Assembly: GCF_040518285.1 (NCBI RefSeq)
Contig: NZ_CP155449.1
Coordinates: forward strand, 1,240,001 to 1,304,000
DNA length: 64,000 bases
Direction of reading: 5' to 3'
DNA from: Knoellia sp. S7-12
GTDB lineage: Bacteria > Actinomycetota > Actinomycetes > Actinomycetales > Dermatophilaceae
The stretch's first letter is position 1. Every line of letters begins with the position of its first letter. Shown here one piece after another: positions 42,629 to 52,140 of the stretch. The notes beneath the pieces were generated by a model. The model did not search any database. It had not been told where the DNA came from and was given only the letters and a program-made list of their open reading frames with translations. Made by a program: the position numbers and the translations under genes.

Positions 42629-43761
42629 GCTCGTCCGATCCTTCCGCTCCCGTGAGTGGGGCGGCGGAGTCTGCCGTGTCCGATCGTGGGTCGGCCAACC
42701 CGAACCTGTATGCCGTGAGCCGCCGGAGTTCCGGTCTTCTCACCGCACTTTTCGTCGCCATCGTTGTGGCTGCTGGGCTTTCGTTCGTTCCGCTGCCCTA
42801 TGTCGTCCTGCAGCCAGGTCCGATCACCAACACGCTCGGCGAGCTCGACGGCAAGCCGATCATCCAGGTCAAGGGCGCCACGGCATACCCCGCCAAGGGT
42901 GCCCTCGACTTCACGACCGTGCGCGTCGTGGGAGGTCCGGGCGTGCGCGTCGACGTCTTCGACGTCGGGCTGGCTGCGCTGCGTGACGACCAAGAGATCT
43001 TCAAGCGTGAGGAGATCTATCCCGAGGCGACGAGCCGCGAGGAGATCCAGCAGGAGAATGCCGCCGAGATGGTCGACTCGCAAGAGGTCGCGGCGGCGAT
43101 CGCCTTGCGCGAGACCGGACGCACCGTGCCCGAGCGGGTCATCGTGTCGCAGGTTCCCGAGGGCTCACCGGCCAAGGGAGTCCTCGAGGCTGGCGACGAG
43201 TTCGTGTCCGTGGCGGGTGCGCCGACTACTGATGCGGCGGCCGTGCAGGCGGCGGTGCGCGCGCAGAAAGCCGGCAGCAACGTGGCCATCGTCGTCAAGC
43301 GCAAGGGCGCCGAGAAGTCGTTGTCCGTTCCGACTCGCGAGAATCAGGGCGCAACGATCATCGGCGTCCTGCTGGGTCGCGACTACGACCTTCCCGTCGA
43401 CGTCACCATCACTGCCGGGGGAGTCGGGGGCCCTTCTGCGGGAACGATGTTCACGCTCGCGGTCTATGACGTCCTCACCCCCGGAGACCTCACTGGGGGC
43501 AAGAGCATCGCTGGCACCGGGACGATGGAACCCGATGAGTCCGTCGGACCGATCGGTGGCATCCGACAGAAGCTCCACGGGGCCCGTGACGGGGGAGCCG
43601 ACTATTTCCTGGCGCCTGCCGACAACTGTGCCGAGGTCATCGGGCACATCCCCGAAGGGCTGACTGTCCTTCGGATCGGCAACTTCGACGACGCGCTCGG
43701 GGCGGTCAGGGCCATCGCCGCAGACAAGGCCGACACCGTGCCCACCTGTTCAGCCAGCTGA
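42625..43761 (+). CDS. PDZ/Lon-type membrane serine protease
   Basis: A 378-residue protein with one N-terminal membrane helix (about 35-57), a PDZ domain (about 180-240, SQVPEGSPAKGVLEAGDEF) and a C-terminal Lon-like protease domain. The catalytic Ser is in GGVGGPSAGTMF; the Lys partner is in GGIRQKLHGAR. It corresponds to Rv3194c, next to UPF0182. GTG 42625 is in the GTGA overlap with moaE; GTG 42610 also fits the frame. Confidence 0.88.
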   Translation: MSSSDPSAPVSGAAESAVSDRGSANPNLYAVSRRSSGLLTALFVAIVVAAGLSFVPLPYVVLQPGPITNTLGELDGKPIIQVKGATAYPAKGALDFTTVRVVGGPGVRVDVFDVGLAALRDDQEIFKREEIYPEATSREEIQQENAAEMVDSQEVAAAIALRETGRTVPERVIVSQVPEGSPAKGVLEAGDEFVSVAGAPTTDAAAVQAAVRAQKAGSNVAIVVKRKGAEKSLSVPTRENQGATIIGVLLGRDYDLPVDVTITAGGVGGPSAGTMFTLAVYDVLTPGDLTGGKSIAGTGTMEPDESVGPIGGIRQKLHGARDGGADYFLAPADNCAEVIGHIPEGLTVLRIGNFDDALGAVRAIAADKADTVPTCSAS

Positions 43762-43842
43762 CCGACCCGTTGCCCCGGTGGTGCGGGTAGTCAGCGCCGA
43801 TGAGCGGTGCAGGTCGGCGCGCGAAGGGCACTAAGTCGGTGT

Positions 43843-44379
43843 TCAGTCGGTGAACGTTGCGCGCAGGGCGGCCACGAGCCCAGGAGCGATGTCGGAACCC
43901 GTCGCAACCCGGTCGTCGCGGTCGTGATCACGTTGCCGGAGCAGGCAGATGCTGCGGCCGTCGCGCGTTGCTGCGGCGAGAAGGCGGACGTCACGGCGGT
44001 CGGGATGCTCGGCCAAGGCCGCCACCGCGGCCTCACGATCGGTGGGAAGGCCCCGCTCCGCATCCGGCGGGACGACAAGTCGCTCGACGACGATCGCGCA
44101 CCCTTCGACGGTCTCGGGCCACGCGATCTGGCCGAGCAGCGACTCGATCGACTCGTTCGTGGGGAGGTCCTCCTGCTCGATTGCCGTGAGGGCCCCGTGC
44201 ACCTGGTCAGACACTGTCAGCCCGGTTGCGAGGTGCGGTTCACGTTTGAGGAGGTCGGCGGTCGGGACGAGTGCGAACAGGCGCGGCGGCTGGTCCCAGC
44301 CGGATGACGCGACATGGCGTTCGGTGTCGAGAGCGGCAAGGGAAAGGGGGTCGGTCACAGGCTGAGAGGCGGAGGTCAC
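43843..44379 (-). CDS. PPA1309 family protein
   Basis: A 178-residue soluble protein matching the PPA1309 family of actinobacteria, usually between the PDZ/Lon protease and UPF0182 genes. HVASSGWDQPPRLFALVPT is the conserved N-terminal signature and YRDVRLLAAATRDGRSICLLR-like beta strands follow. Function unknown. GTG 44379 is chosen; the -10-like CACGAT lies 6 nt before it. Confidence 0.8.
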   Translation of the reverse strand: MTSASQPVTDPLSLAALDTERHVASSGWDQPPRLFALVPTADLLKREPHLATGLTVSDQVHGALTAIEQEDLPTNESIESLLGQIAWPETVEGCAIVVERLVVPPDAERGLPTDREAAVAALAEHPDRRDVRLLAAATRDGRSICLLRQRDHDRDDRVATGSDIAPGLVAALRATFTD

Positions 44380-44469
44380 GAACCCATCGTGCCGCACTCA
44401 TGTTCGCGGGATAGGTTGGCCTCCAGCCCGGGCCCGCCTGGGGAGGCACGGACGTGGAGTCAGCAAAAA

Positions 44470-47400
44470 GTGAGCCGGTCAGAGTGGTTCGACGGGATCA
44501 ACCCCGACGACGCAGACAAGGGGCCCGGTTCGTCCGGGCCTGGCGGTCCGGGGCGGCCATCTCGCCCTGAAGGTCCGGCAGCTGGTGGGTCTGGGCTTGG
44601 CGGTCGGGTTCGCCCTCACCCCTCGGGGACACCTCCCAAGCGTGGGCCGCTCAGCACGACGCTCGCCATCCTCGCGGGGCTCGTGATCCTTGCTCTGCTG
44701 ATTTCTGGGATCCTCACCGACCTCTGGTGGTTTGACTCCGTCGGTTTCCGCGACGTCTTCATGACCCAGCTCGGCACCCGCGTCTTCCTCTTCATGGCAG
44801 CCTTCATCCTCACGGCCGGTGCGGTCGCCGCAAGCCTTGTCACGGCATACCGGACGCGTCCACTGCGCATTGCGCCCTCGCCCTCTGCGCAGGTCCTCGA
44901 CCAGTACCGCCAGGTCCTCGACCCGCTGCGGCGCCTCGCGACGGTCGTCGTCCCGTCGGTTCTCGGCCTGCTCGCCGGTGCTGCGGCGATGGGCGCCTGG
45001 CGCACGTTCCTGTTGTGGCGCAACGCTGTTCCATTCGGGACCAAGGACAAGCAGTTCGGTCTCGACGTCGGATTCTTCGTCTTCACGCTGCCGTGGCTGA
45101 GCTTCCTCGTCAGTTTCTTCACCGTGATCCTGCTTCTGGCCCTCATCGCGGCAGCGTTCACCCACTACGTCTATGGCGGCCTCCAACTGCCCGGTCGCGG
45201 CACCACGACGCGCGCCGCGTTCATCCAGATCGCCACTATTGCCTCGCTGCTCGCCCTTGTGCGGGCCGCGGCCTATTGGCTGGACCGCTACAGCCTCACA
45301 ACCCACGAGTCCAGGCTGATCACCGGCATCACCTACACCGACGCCAACGCGGTCCTGCCCATCAAGGCGATCCTCGCTGTCGCCACCGTGATGTGTGCCG
45401 GCTTCTTCATCGCCGCGATCTGGACCCGGAGCTGGCGCCTGCCGCTCATCGGCGTCGGCCTCCTCACCGTCCTCTCGATCGTCGCCGGCGGTCTCTACCC
45501 GGCGGCCGTGCAGTCCCTCAAGGTGCGACCGTCCGAGAAGTCGCTCGAGGCCCAATACATCCAGCGCAACATCGACGCCACCCGCGCCGCGTTCGCCATT
45601 GACGGCATCGAGAAGACGCCCTATGCCGCCACCACCGACGCCGCGCCCGGGCAGTTGCGTGAGGACGCCGAGACGATCCCGGGGATCCGGCTCGTCGACC
45701 CCAACGTGGTCTCGCCGACGTTCCGCCAGTTCGAGGGTCTGCGCCCCTACTACGCGATGCCCGACATCCTCGACGTCGACCGCTACGCGCTGGACGGCAA
45801 GAAGAGTGACTCGATCGTGGCCGTTCGTGAACTCAACCTCGGAGGCGTCCCCGCGAACCAGCGCAACTGGCTCAACGACCACACCGTCTACACCCACGGC
45901 TTCGGGTTCATCGGCGCCTACGGCAACAGGCGCACGAGCGAAGGTGACCCCCAGTTCTTCTCCCGCGGGTTCTCCACCAAGGGCCCATTGGGGATGGACT
46001 ACGAGCCCCGAATCTACTTCGGTGAGCAGTCCCCCTCCTACTCGATCGTGGGCGCCCCCGAGGGTGCCAAGCCGCGCGAATTCGACTACCCCGACGACGG
46101 GGGAGAGGGAGGTCAGGCCAACAACACCTTTGACGGCAAGGGCGGAGTCGCGATCGGTTCGTTCATCCGCAAGATCGCGTATGCCGTGAAGTACCGCGAG
46201 CCGAAGTTCCTCCTGTCGGACGCCGTGAACAGCGACTCGCGCATCCTCGATCACCGGCAGCCGCGCGAGCGTGTCGAGCGGGTGGCTCCCTGGCTCACCA
46301 TCGACGGCAACTCCTACCCGGCCGTCATCGACGGGCGGGTCAAGTGGATCGTCGACGGTTACACGACCTCCCAGCGCTACCCCAACAGCAAACTCACCGA
46401 CCTGACCGAGGCGACGTCCGACTCGGTCAGCACCACCTCGCGAACCGTCGTCACGGGCGCAGGTCAGGTCAACTACATCCGCAACTCGGTGAAGGCCACC
46501 GTCGACGCGGCGGACGGTTCGGTCAAGCTCTATGGCTGGGACACCAGCGACCCCATCCTCAAGGCGTGGAGCAAGGCCTTCCCCGGCGCTGTGTCGCCTC
46601 TCTCGGAGATGTCTTCGCAACTCATGTCGCACGTTCGCTACCCGCAGGACCTCTTCAAGGTCCAACGCCAGTTGCTGGCGAGCTATCACGTGACCGACGC
46701 GGACTCGTTCTATGGCGGTGGCGACTTCTGGCAGATTCCCAAGGACCCGACCCACACCACCGCCACGCAGGATCTGCCGGTCTACTACCAGTCGCTGGCC
46801 ATGCCGGACCAGACTGCGCCAGCATTCTCGCTCACGACGACCTTCATTCCTTCGGGCTCGGGTCGCGAGATCCTGCGCGGCTTCCTGGCCGTGGACTCTG
46901 ACGCCGGGACGACGGCGGGCAAACCCGCGGGAACCTATGGGTCGATGCGTCTGCTCGAGCTGCCACGCAACTCCGCCGTTGACGGACCGGGGCAGGTGCA
47001 GAACCAGATCGAGGTCTCGACTGCTCGGTCCCAGAGCCCGTCAGAGCCTCTCAACCTCAGTCAGTTCATCGCACAGAACCGACAGGCGGGCAAGCAGCTG
47101 ACCTACGGCAATCTGCTCACCCTGCCCGTGGGTGAGGGCCTGCTCTACGTGCAGCCGATGTATGTCCAGGCATCTCGTGAGGCTGGCTCGTTCCCGCAGA
47201 ACAAGGCGACTGTCGCGGTCTTCGGCAAGCGAATCGCCTGGGGCGAAACCCTCGACCAAGCTCTTGATGGCCTCTTCGGAGGCAACTCCGGAGCAGATGC
47301 CGGTGACGGCGGATCCACCCCGGGCACGACTCCGCCTCCGACAGGCGGTGGAACGCCGCCGACGACAACGCCCAGCGCGCAGCTCGCCGAGATCATCAGC

Positions 47401-47589
47401 GACATCGAGGCGGCCAACGCGGCAGGTCAGGCGGCTCTCAAGAAGGGTGACTTCGCGGCCTACGGCGTCGCCCAGAAGGAGCTGCAGGACGCCATCGCGC
47501 GCGCTGCGGCTCTGAGCCCTCAGCTCACGACAGCGCCCGCACCAAGTGGTTCCGCGTCGCCGACAGCGACGCCAAGCCCTTCTCCCTGA
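44470..47589 (+). CDS. UPF0182 family large membrane protein
   Basis: A 1039-residue protein. After a Gly/Pro/Arg-rich start come about seven membrane helices (first near residues 58-80, last near 330), then a large external domain of about 600 residues and a Pro/Thr-rich tail with a helical stretch. It matches UPF0182 (Rv3193c) throughout, including TDLWWFDSVGFRDVF and LEAQYIQRNIDATRAAF. Function unknown; essential or growth-affecting in some actinobacteria. GTG 44470 is the best start but has only a distant GGAG. Confidence 0.88.
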   Translation: MSRSEWFDGINPDDADKGPGSSGPGGPGRPSRPEGPAAGGSGLGGRVRPHPSGTPPKRGPLSTTLAILAGLVILALLISGILTDLWWFDSVGFRDVFMTQLGTRVFLFMAAFILTAGAVAASLVTAYRTRPLRIAPSPSAQVLDQYRQVLDPLRRLATVVVPSVLGLLAGAAAMGAWRTFLLWRNAVPFGTKDKQFGLDVGFFVFTLPWLSFLVSFFTVILLLALIAAAFTHYVYGGLQLPGRGTTTRAAFIQIATIASLLALVRAAAYWLDRYSLTTHESRLITGITYTDANAVLPIKAILAVATVMCAGFFIAAIWTRSWRLPLIGVGLLTVLSIVAGGLYPAAVQSLKVRPSEKSLEAQYIQRNIDATRAAFAIDGIEKTPYAATTDAAPGQLREDAETIPGIRLVDPNVVSPTFRQFEGLRPYYAMPDILDVDRYALDGKKSDSIVAVRELNLGGVPANQRNWLNDHTVYTHGFGFIGAYGNRRTSEGDPQFFSRGFSTKGPLGMDYEPRIYFGEQSPSYSIVGAPEGAKPREFDYPDDGGEGGQANNTFDGKGGVAIGSFIRKIAYAVKYREPKFLLSDAVNSDSRILDHRQPRERVERVAPWLTIDGNSYPAVIDGRVKWIVDGYTTSQRYPNSKLTDLTEATSDSVSTTSRTVVTGAGQVNYIRNSVKATVDAADGSVKLYGWDTSDPILKAWSKAFPGAVSPLSEMSSQLMSHVRYPQDLFKVQRQLLASYHVTDADSFYGGGDFWQIPKDPTHTTATQDLPVYYQSLAMPDQTAPAFSLTTTFIPSGSGREILRGFLAVDSDAGTTAGKPAGTYGSMRLLELPRNSAVDGPGQVQNQIEVSTARSQSPSEPLNLSQFIAQNRQAGKQLTYGNLLTLPVGEGLLYVQPMYVQASREAGSFPQNKATVAVFGKRIAWGETLDQALDGLFGGNSGADAGDGGSTPGTTPPPTGGGTPPTTTPSAQLAEIISDIEAANAAGQAALKKGDFAAYGVAQKELQDAIARAAALSPQLTTAPAPSGSASPTATPSPSP

Positions 47590-47660
47590 CCGGATTTGGC
47601 GCACGGGCCACCGTCCCGTAACCTAGGGGATACCGAGAGGCCGCAAGGTCACTCACCCGA

Positions 47661-47734
47661 CGCGGGGTGGAGCAGCTCGGTAGCTCGCCGGGCTCATAAC
47701 CCGGAGGTCGCAGGTTCAAATCCTGCCCCCGCTA
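47661..47734 (+). tRNA. Initiator tRNA-fMet (CAT)
   Basis: A 74-nt cloverleaf with anticodon CAT at 47695-47697 and T arm GCAGG/TTCAAAT/CCTGC. Two initiator hallmarks are present: an unpaired first acceptor position (C1 opposite T72) and three consecutive G-C pairs (GGG/CCC) at the base of the anticodon stem. CCA is not encoded. Confidence 0.95.
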
Positions 47735-47740
47735 CGAAAC

Positions 47741-47774
47741 TTCAGGCCCGGAATCCACGGATTCCGGGCCTGAA
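47741..47774 (+). terminator. Terminator of the tRNA gene
   Basis: TTCAGGCCCGGAATCC (47741-47756) pairs perfectly with 47759-47774 over 16 bp with a 2-nt loop. Confidence 0.8.
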
Positions 47775-47866
47775 GCCGTTTCAAGGCGTGGTCGACCTTC
47801 TCATCGGGTCGGGTCCGATGCGCTGATCACCCGTGGCAACCACGAGGTGTGAGGTCCGATAGAATC

Positions 47867-47879
47867 GGAGGCGCTACCA
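47867..47879 (+). promoter_or_regulatory. TAGAAT -10 within a small palindrome upstream of ndh
   Basis: CCGATAGAATCGG carries a consensus -10 TAGAAT inside a 5-bp inverted repeat, about 120 bp before ndh. No convincing -35 was identified. Confidence 0.35.
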
Positions 47880-47995
47880 GAGCAAACCTTGGTCGCAGAT
47901 CACACCACAACGGCGTGTCGTCACTTCGACGACTCGCCGTTTCTTGCATCTAGCACCTGCGTGGCAGCACGCGGTGGTCTCCCGGGAGGCACAGC

Positions 47996-49411
47996 ATGGC
48001 CCCGCATCGCGTCGTCGTCATCGGCTCCGGCTTTGGCGGCCTGTTCGGAACCCAAGCGCTGAAGCGTCGTGACGACGTCGAGATCACTCTCGTGGCCAAG
48101 ACGACCCACCACCTTTTCCAGCCGCTGCTCTACCAAGTCGCGACCGGCATCCTGTCCGAGGGTGGGATCTCCCCGAGCACCCGCGAGATTCTCGCCAAGC
48201 AGAAGAACGCACGCGTCATCCTCGGCACCGTCGTCAGGATCGACCTTGCGGCCAAGACAGTGACCAGCGAGGTTCTCGGCCGCGAGACCGTGACGCCGTT
48301 CGACACCCTGCTCGTCGCAGCAGGTGCCGGGCAGTCCTACTTTGGCAACGACCAGTTCGCTGAGTACGCCCCCGGCATGAAGAGCATCGACGACGCCCTT
48401 GAGCTGCGTGGCCGCATCTTCGGTGCTTTCGAGTGGGCCGAGCTCGCGACCGCCCCAGCCGAACGCGATCGATACCTCACCTTCGTTGTCGTCGGTGCTG
48501 GACCCACGGGCGTCGAGATGGCCGGTCAGATCGCCGAGCTCGCCCACCGCACCCTCAAGAGAGACTTCCGGGCGATCGACACGCGTCAGGCGCGGATCGT
48601 GCTGCTCGATGCCGCCCCCCAGGTCCTGCCGTCGTTCGGCGACCGCCTCGGTGGCGCCGCCAAGAACCGCCTCGCCAAGATGGGTGTCGAGGTCGAGCTC
48701 GGCACCAAGGTCGTCGGAGTCGACTCGACGGGCATTGACATCGAGAAGTCCGACGGGACCCACGCACGCATCGAGGCCGCGACGAAGGTGTGGGCCGCCG
48801 GCGTCCAGGCCTCTGAGCTCGGCGCCATGCTCGCTGACCAGTCCGATGCCGAGCTCGACCGCGCGGGACGCGTCAAGATCAATCCCGACCTCACCCTGCC
48901 GGGCCGTCCCGATGTCTACGTCGTTGGTGACATGGCCTCGCTCGACAACCTGCCGGGTGTCGCGCAGGTTGCCATTCAGGGTGCTCGCTACGCAGCCAAG
49001 CACCTCAAGGCGCGTCTCGACGCCAAGCCGGCACCGGAGCCGTTCTCGTACTTCGACAAGGGCTCGATGGCAACCATCTCGCGCTTCAGCGCTGTCGCGA
49101 GTGTCGGCAAGTTGCGCTTCTCCGGGTTCCTCGCCTGGGTCCTGTGGCTCGGGATCCACATCGTCTATCTCATCGGGTTCAAGCAGCGGATCACCACGCT
49201 GCTGCACTGGATGGTGAGCTTCATCGGCCGCGGCCGCTCGGAGCGCACCGTGACCGCGCAGCAGATCCTCGCCCGCAACATCATCGCCAAGATGTCTCCA
49301 GAGGACCTGCCCAAGCTCCCGGTGGTCGAGTCCGACCACGTCCAACCTGACGACGTCGAGCCGGCCAATCAGGGCGTGCCGGACGAAGCCGAGGCCGAGC
49401 GCGCGAGCTGA
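47996..49411 (+). CDS. ndh: Type II NADH dehydrogenase
   Basis: A 471-residue single-subunit NADH:quinone oxidoreductase. The FAD loop GSGFGGLFG (10-18) and the NAD loop VVGAGPTGVEMAGQ (about 165-178) are in order, then GDMASL and a C-terminal amphipathic/hydrophobic region (FLAWVLWLGIHIVYLIGF) that anchors it to the membrane. It feeds electrons to menaquinone without pumping protons. GGGAGG precedes ATG 47996. Confidence 0.93.
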   Translation: MAPHRVVVIGSGFGGLFGTQALKRRDDVEITLVAKTTHHLFQPLLYQVATGILSEGGISPSTREILAKQKNARVILGTVVRIDLAAKTVTSEVLGRETVTPFDTLLVAAGAGQSYFGNDQFAEYAPGMKSIDDALELRGRIFGAFEWAELATAPAERDRYLTFVVVGAGPTGVEMAGQIAELAHRTLKRDFRAIDTRQARIVLLDAAPQVLPSFGDRLGGAAKNRLAKMGVEVELGTKVVGVDSTGIDIEKSDGTHARIEAATKVWAAGVQASELGAMLADQSDAELDRAGRVKINPDLTLPGRPDVYVVGDMASLDNLPGVAQVAIQGARYAAKHLKARLDAKPAPEPFSYFDKGSMATISRFSAVASVGKLRFSGFLAWVLWLGIHIVYLIGFKQRITTLLHWMVSFIGRGRSERTVTAQQILARNIIAKMSPEDLPKLPVVESDHVQPDDVEPANQGVPDEAEAERAS

Positions 49412-49457
49412 CCGGACGGCATACCGGCGGGGCACCGCTCCCTTCGGGCGTGCCACG

Positions 49458-49463
49458 TAGGGT
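49458..49463 (+). promoter_or_regulatory. Leaderless -10 (TAGGGT) for the M16 operon
   Basis: TAGGGT ends 6 nt before ATG 49470. Confidence 0.6.
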
Positions 49464-49469
49464 GGCGTC

Positions 49470-50756
49470 ATGCCGCTTGACTACCCGGTCCACGAGCGCA
49501 CGCTGCCCAACGGTTTGCGTGTCGTCGTCTCCCCGGATCCCAGCGTTCCCAACGTCACCGTCAACATCTGGGTGGGAGTGGGCTCGCGCCACGAAGCCAC
49601 CGGACGCACCGGTTTCGCGCACCTCTTCGAGCATCTCATGTTCCAAGGTTCACGCGATGTCGCGAGCGGCGAGCACTTCGAGGCGCTGATGGCGCAGGGC
49701 GGGCGCCTGAACGCCACGACGTGGTTCGACCGGACCAACTACTTCGAGACCGTGCCCAAGGGTGCCCTCGAGCTCGCGCTGTGGCTCGAGGCCGACCGAC
49801 ACGGCCACCTCCTCGATGCCGTGAACCAGGCGAACCTCGACAACCAGCGGGACGTGGTCAAGGAGGAGAAGCGCCAGCGCTACGACAACCAGCCCTACGG
49901 CAACGCCCTCATCGACGTCTATGCCGCGGTCTTCCCAGAAGGCCACCCCTATCACCATTCGACGATCGGCTCCATGGAGGATCTCGACGCCGCGAGCGTC
50001 GAGGACGTCCACGCGTTCTTCCGGAGGCACTACGCGCCGGACAACACCGTGTTGACCTTGTGTGGTGATGTCACCCCTGACGACGGATTCGCCCTCGTGG
50101 AGCGCTATTTCGGCTCGATCGAGCCCAGCCTCCAATCGCGACGGGGACCGGTCGAAGCTCTCCCGCCGCTCACTGACCCGGTGCGGGTGGAGCGTCGCGA
50201 GGACGTACCCAACGACCGGCTGCACGTCGCCTTCAGACTGCCGGTCGACGAGACCGAGGAGTTCAATGCAGCCAGCCTCGCCCTCGACGCTCTGGGCGGG
50301 CTCGCCTCGTCGCGTCTGGTGCGACGGCTCGTGCGCAAGGAGCAGACGGCTCTGGGTGCTCACGCGACGGCATGGGGCTTCGTGGACGGGGTCTCGCTCG
50401 GCTTCATCGTCGTCGACATCGCGGGCGAGGCCGACACCGACGACGTGGAGGCCGCCCTGCTCGAGGAGCTCGAGCGGTTCGCCGTTGAGGGACCGACGGT
50501 GGCCGAGATGGAAGCCGCACTGGCGCAGGCCGAACGCGGCTGGCTCTCCATGCTGGCAAGCCAGGAGGAGCGTGCCGACGCCATCTCCCACTACACGTTG
50601 CTCCACGGCGATCCCCAGCTCGTCAACACCCACCTCGATCGCCTGCGCGCAGTCACCCCCGAGCAGGTGCGGGCTGCGGCCGCGAAGTGGTTGTGCCCCG
50701 AGAGCCGTGTAGTCGTCGCCTATCGCGCCGACGTCGAGAACGAAGAGGTCGCATGA
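49470..50756 (+). CDS. M16 zinc metallopeptidase, catalytic subunit
   Basis: A 428-residue pitrilysin-family peptidase. The inverted zinc motif HLFEH (51-55) gives both His ligands and the catalytic Glu54, with the distal Glu in VVKEEKRQRYDN near residue 132. Two M16 repeats are present. It is followed, with an ATGA overlap, by a second M16 protein lacking the motif, the usual heterodimer. Likely digests small peptides or signal peptides. Confidence 0.93.
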   Translation: MPLDYPVHERTLPNGLRVVVSPDPSVPNVTVNIWVGVGSRHEATGRTGFAHLFEHLMFQGSRDVASGEHFEALMAQGGRLNATTWFDRTNYFETVPKGALELALWLEADRHGHLLDAVNQANLDNQRDVVKEEKRQRYDNQPYGNALIDVYAAVFPEGHPYHHSTIGSMEDLDAASVEDVHAFFRRHYAPDNTVLTLCGDVTPDDGFALVERYFGSIEPSLQSRRGPVEALPPLTDPVRVERREDVPNDRLHVAFRLPVDETEEFNAASLALDALGGLASSRLVRRLVRKEQTALGAHATAWGFVDGVSLGFIVVDIAGEADTDDVEAALLEELERFAVEGPTVAEMEAALAQAERGWLSMLASQEERADAISHYTLLHGDPQLVNTHLDRLRAVTPEQVRAAAAKWLCPESRVVVAYRADVENEEVA

Positions 50757-52111
50757 GCATCGAGTCGGTCCCCAGGCCCGAGGTCGCCCCTCCCGAGGCA
50801 TGGGCCTTCCCCCTGCCCGACGAGTCGGTGACGGACAACGGCATACGACTTCTTTCGTATGCCGTTCCGGGCCAGTACGTCATCTCCCTGCGTCTCGTCG
50901 TGCCGCTGTCCCTGGCCGACGAGCCTGCTGATCGAGAAGGCGTGGCCGCGATGACCGCGCGACTGCTTGACGAGGGCACGTCGCGTCACTCCAGCGACGA
51001 GTTCGCTGAGCTGATGGAACGCACCGGGATGGTGCTCGGTGCATCGGTCACGGATGGTGCCCTGACCGTCGATGTCGATGTGCCGCAACGGTTCCTGTCC
51101 GTTGCCCTCGACCTGCTGCGTCAGGCGCTGGCCGAGCCGATCTTCCCCGAGGCCGAGGTGCGGCGCATCCTGCGCAGCCGTCTCGCAGAGATCGAGCAGG
51201 AGCGGGCCTCGGCCCCGCACCGAGGAGCGCGGGAACTCACTGCAAACCTGTGGGCGCCCACAGAGCGTGCCTCGCGACCCACGGCTGGGACACCGGATTC
51301 CATTGCAGCCATGGGCCGTGCCGACGTCGTGGACTTCCACCGGGCCCACGTGGGGCCACTGGGAGCGACCCTCGTCATCGCCGGTGACCTAGCCGACGTG
51401 GATGTCGCACAGGTCGTCTCCGCGGGCCTGGGTGCGTGGGTCAGCCCAGATCACGTCCCAGCCACGCCGGCACGTCCCCCGGCGGCCGCCGGGGGAGCGA
51501 CCCGTGTCGTCCTCGTCGATCGTCCCGGCTCGGTCCAGACCGAGCTGTCCGTGGCCGTCCCCGGTCCCGACCGTTCGGTGGAGACCGGTTGGGATCCCTA
51601 CCCTGTGCTCTCGTTCATCGTCGGTGGTTCACCGAGCGCACGCGTCGACGCCGTGCTCCGGGAGGACAAGGGCTACACCTATGGCATCCGGGCCAGCTTC
51701 CGACCACGTGCTCGCGGCGGGTCGTTCATCACGGCTGGCTCCGTGCGTGCAGATGCCACCGTCGATGCGTTGCGGCTGCTCGTGGAGATCCTTGGTGAGG
51801 CCCGAACAGGTTTCTCCCAGAAGGAGATTCGTGCTGGCGTTGACTACGTTGTGCAGACCGCCCCCGGGCGCTACGCCACAGCTGATGCGGTGGCTGACGA
51901 GGCCTCGGCGCTCGCAATCGAAGGTCTCCCACTCGACTTCCAGACGACGACGCTCACTCGCATGGGCGAGCTCGACAACGAACGCCTGACCACGGCATAC
52001 AGCGATGTCGTCACGGGGGAGTGGCTCATCATCGTCGTCGGTGATGCGTCGACGCTGCGTGAGGGAATCGAGGGTCTGGAACTCGGTCCGGTGAAGGTCG
52101 TCCCCAACTGA
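50753..52111 (+). CDS. M16 peptidase-like protein, non-catalytic subunit
   Basis: A 452-residue M16 fold in which the HxxEH site is absent (the region reads MTARLLDEGTSRHSSDEF). The second-domain signature DKGYTYGIRASFRPR with the conserved Arg/Tyr pair that binds substrate is kept. It probably completes the chamber with the catalytic partner encoded just upstream. Its start contains an 11-bp hairpin built from the recurrent GGCATAC word. Confidence 0.9.
   Translation: MSIESVPRPEVAPPEAWAFPLPDESVTDNGIRLLSYAVPGQYVISLRLVVPLSLADEPADREGVAAMTARLLDEGTSRHSSDEFAELMERTGMVLGASVTDGALTVDVDVPQRFLSVALDLLRQALAEPIFPEAEVRRILRSRLAEIEQERASAPHRGARELTANLWAPTERASRPTAGTPDSIAAMGRADVVDFHRAHVGPLGATLVIAGDLADVDVAQVVSAGLGAWVSPDHVPATPARPPAAAGGATRVVLVDRPGSVQTELSVAVPGPDRSVETGWDPYPVLSFIVGGSPSARVDAVLREDKGYTYGIRASFRPRARGGSFITAGSVRADATVDALRLLVEILGEARTGFSQKEIRAGVDYVVQTAPGRYATADAVADEASALAIEGLPLDFQTTTLTRMGELDNERLTTAYSDVVTGEWLIIVVGDASTLREGIEGLELGPVKVVPN
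50838..50865. repeat. Intragenic 11-bp hairpin of paired GGCATAC words
   Basis: ACGGCATACGA (50838-50848) pairs perfectly with 50855-50865 with a 6-nt loop, inside the second M16 gene. The left arm uses the rare codon ATA, the right arm TAT. Confidence 0.7.
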
Positions 52112-52140
52112 TCCGCGTCCCCGACACAGTCAGATGCGTG

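Noticed and set aside
44479..46755. 758-codon minus-strand frame opposite UPF0182
   Set aside because: Antisense shadow; composition (Gly/Asp/Arg/Val runs) is typical of complement reading of high-GC codons.
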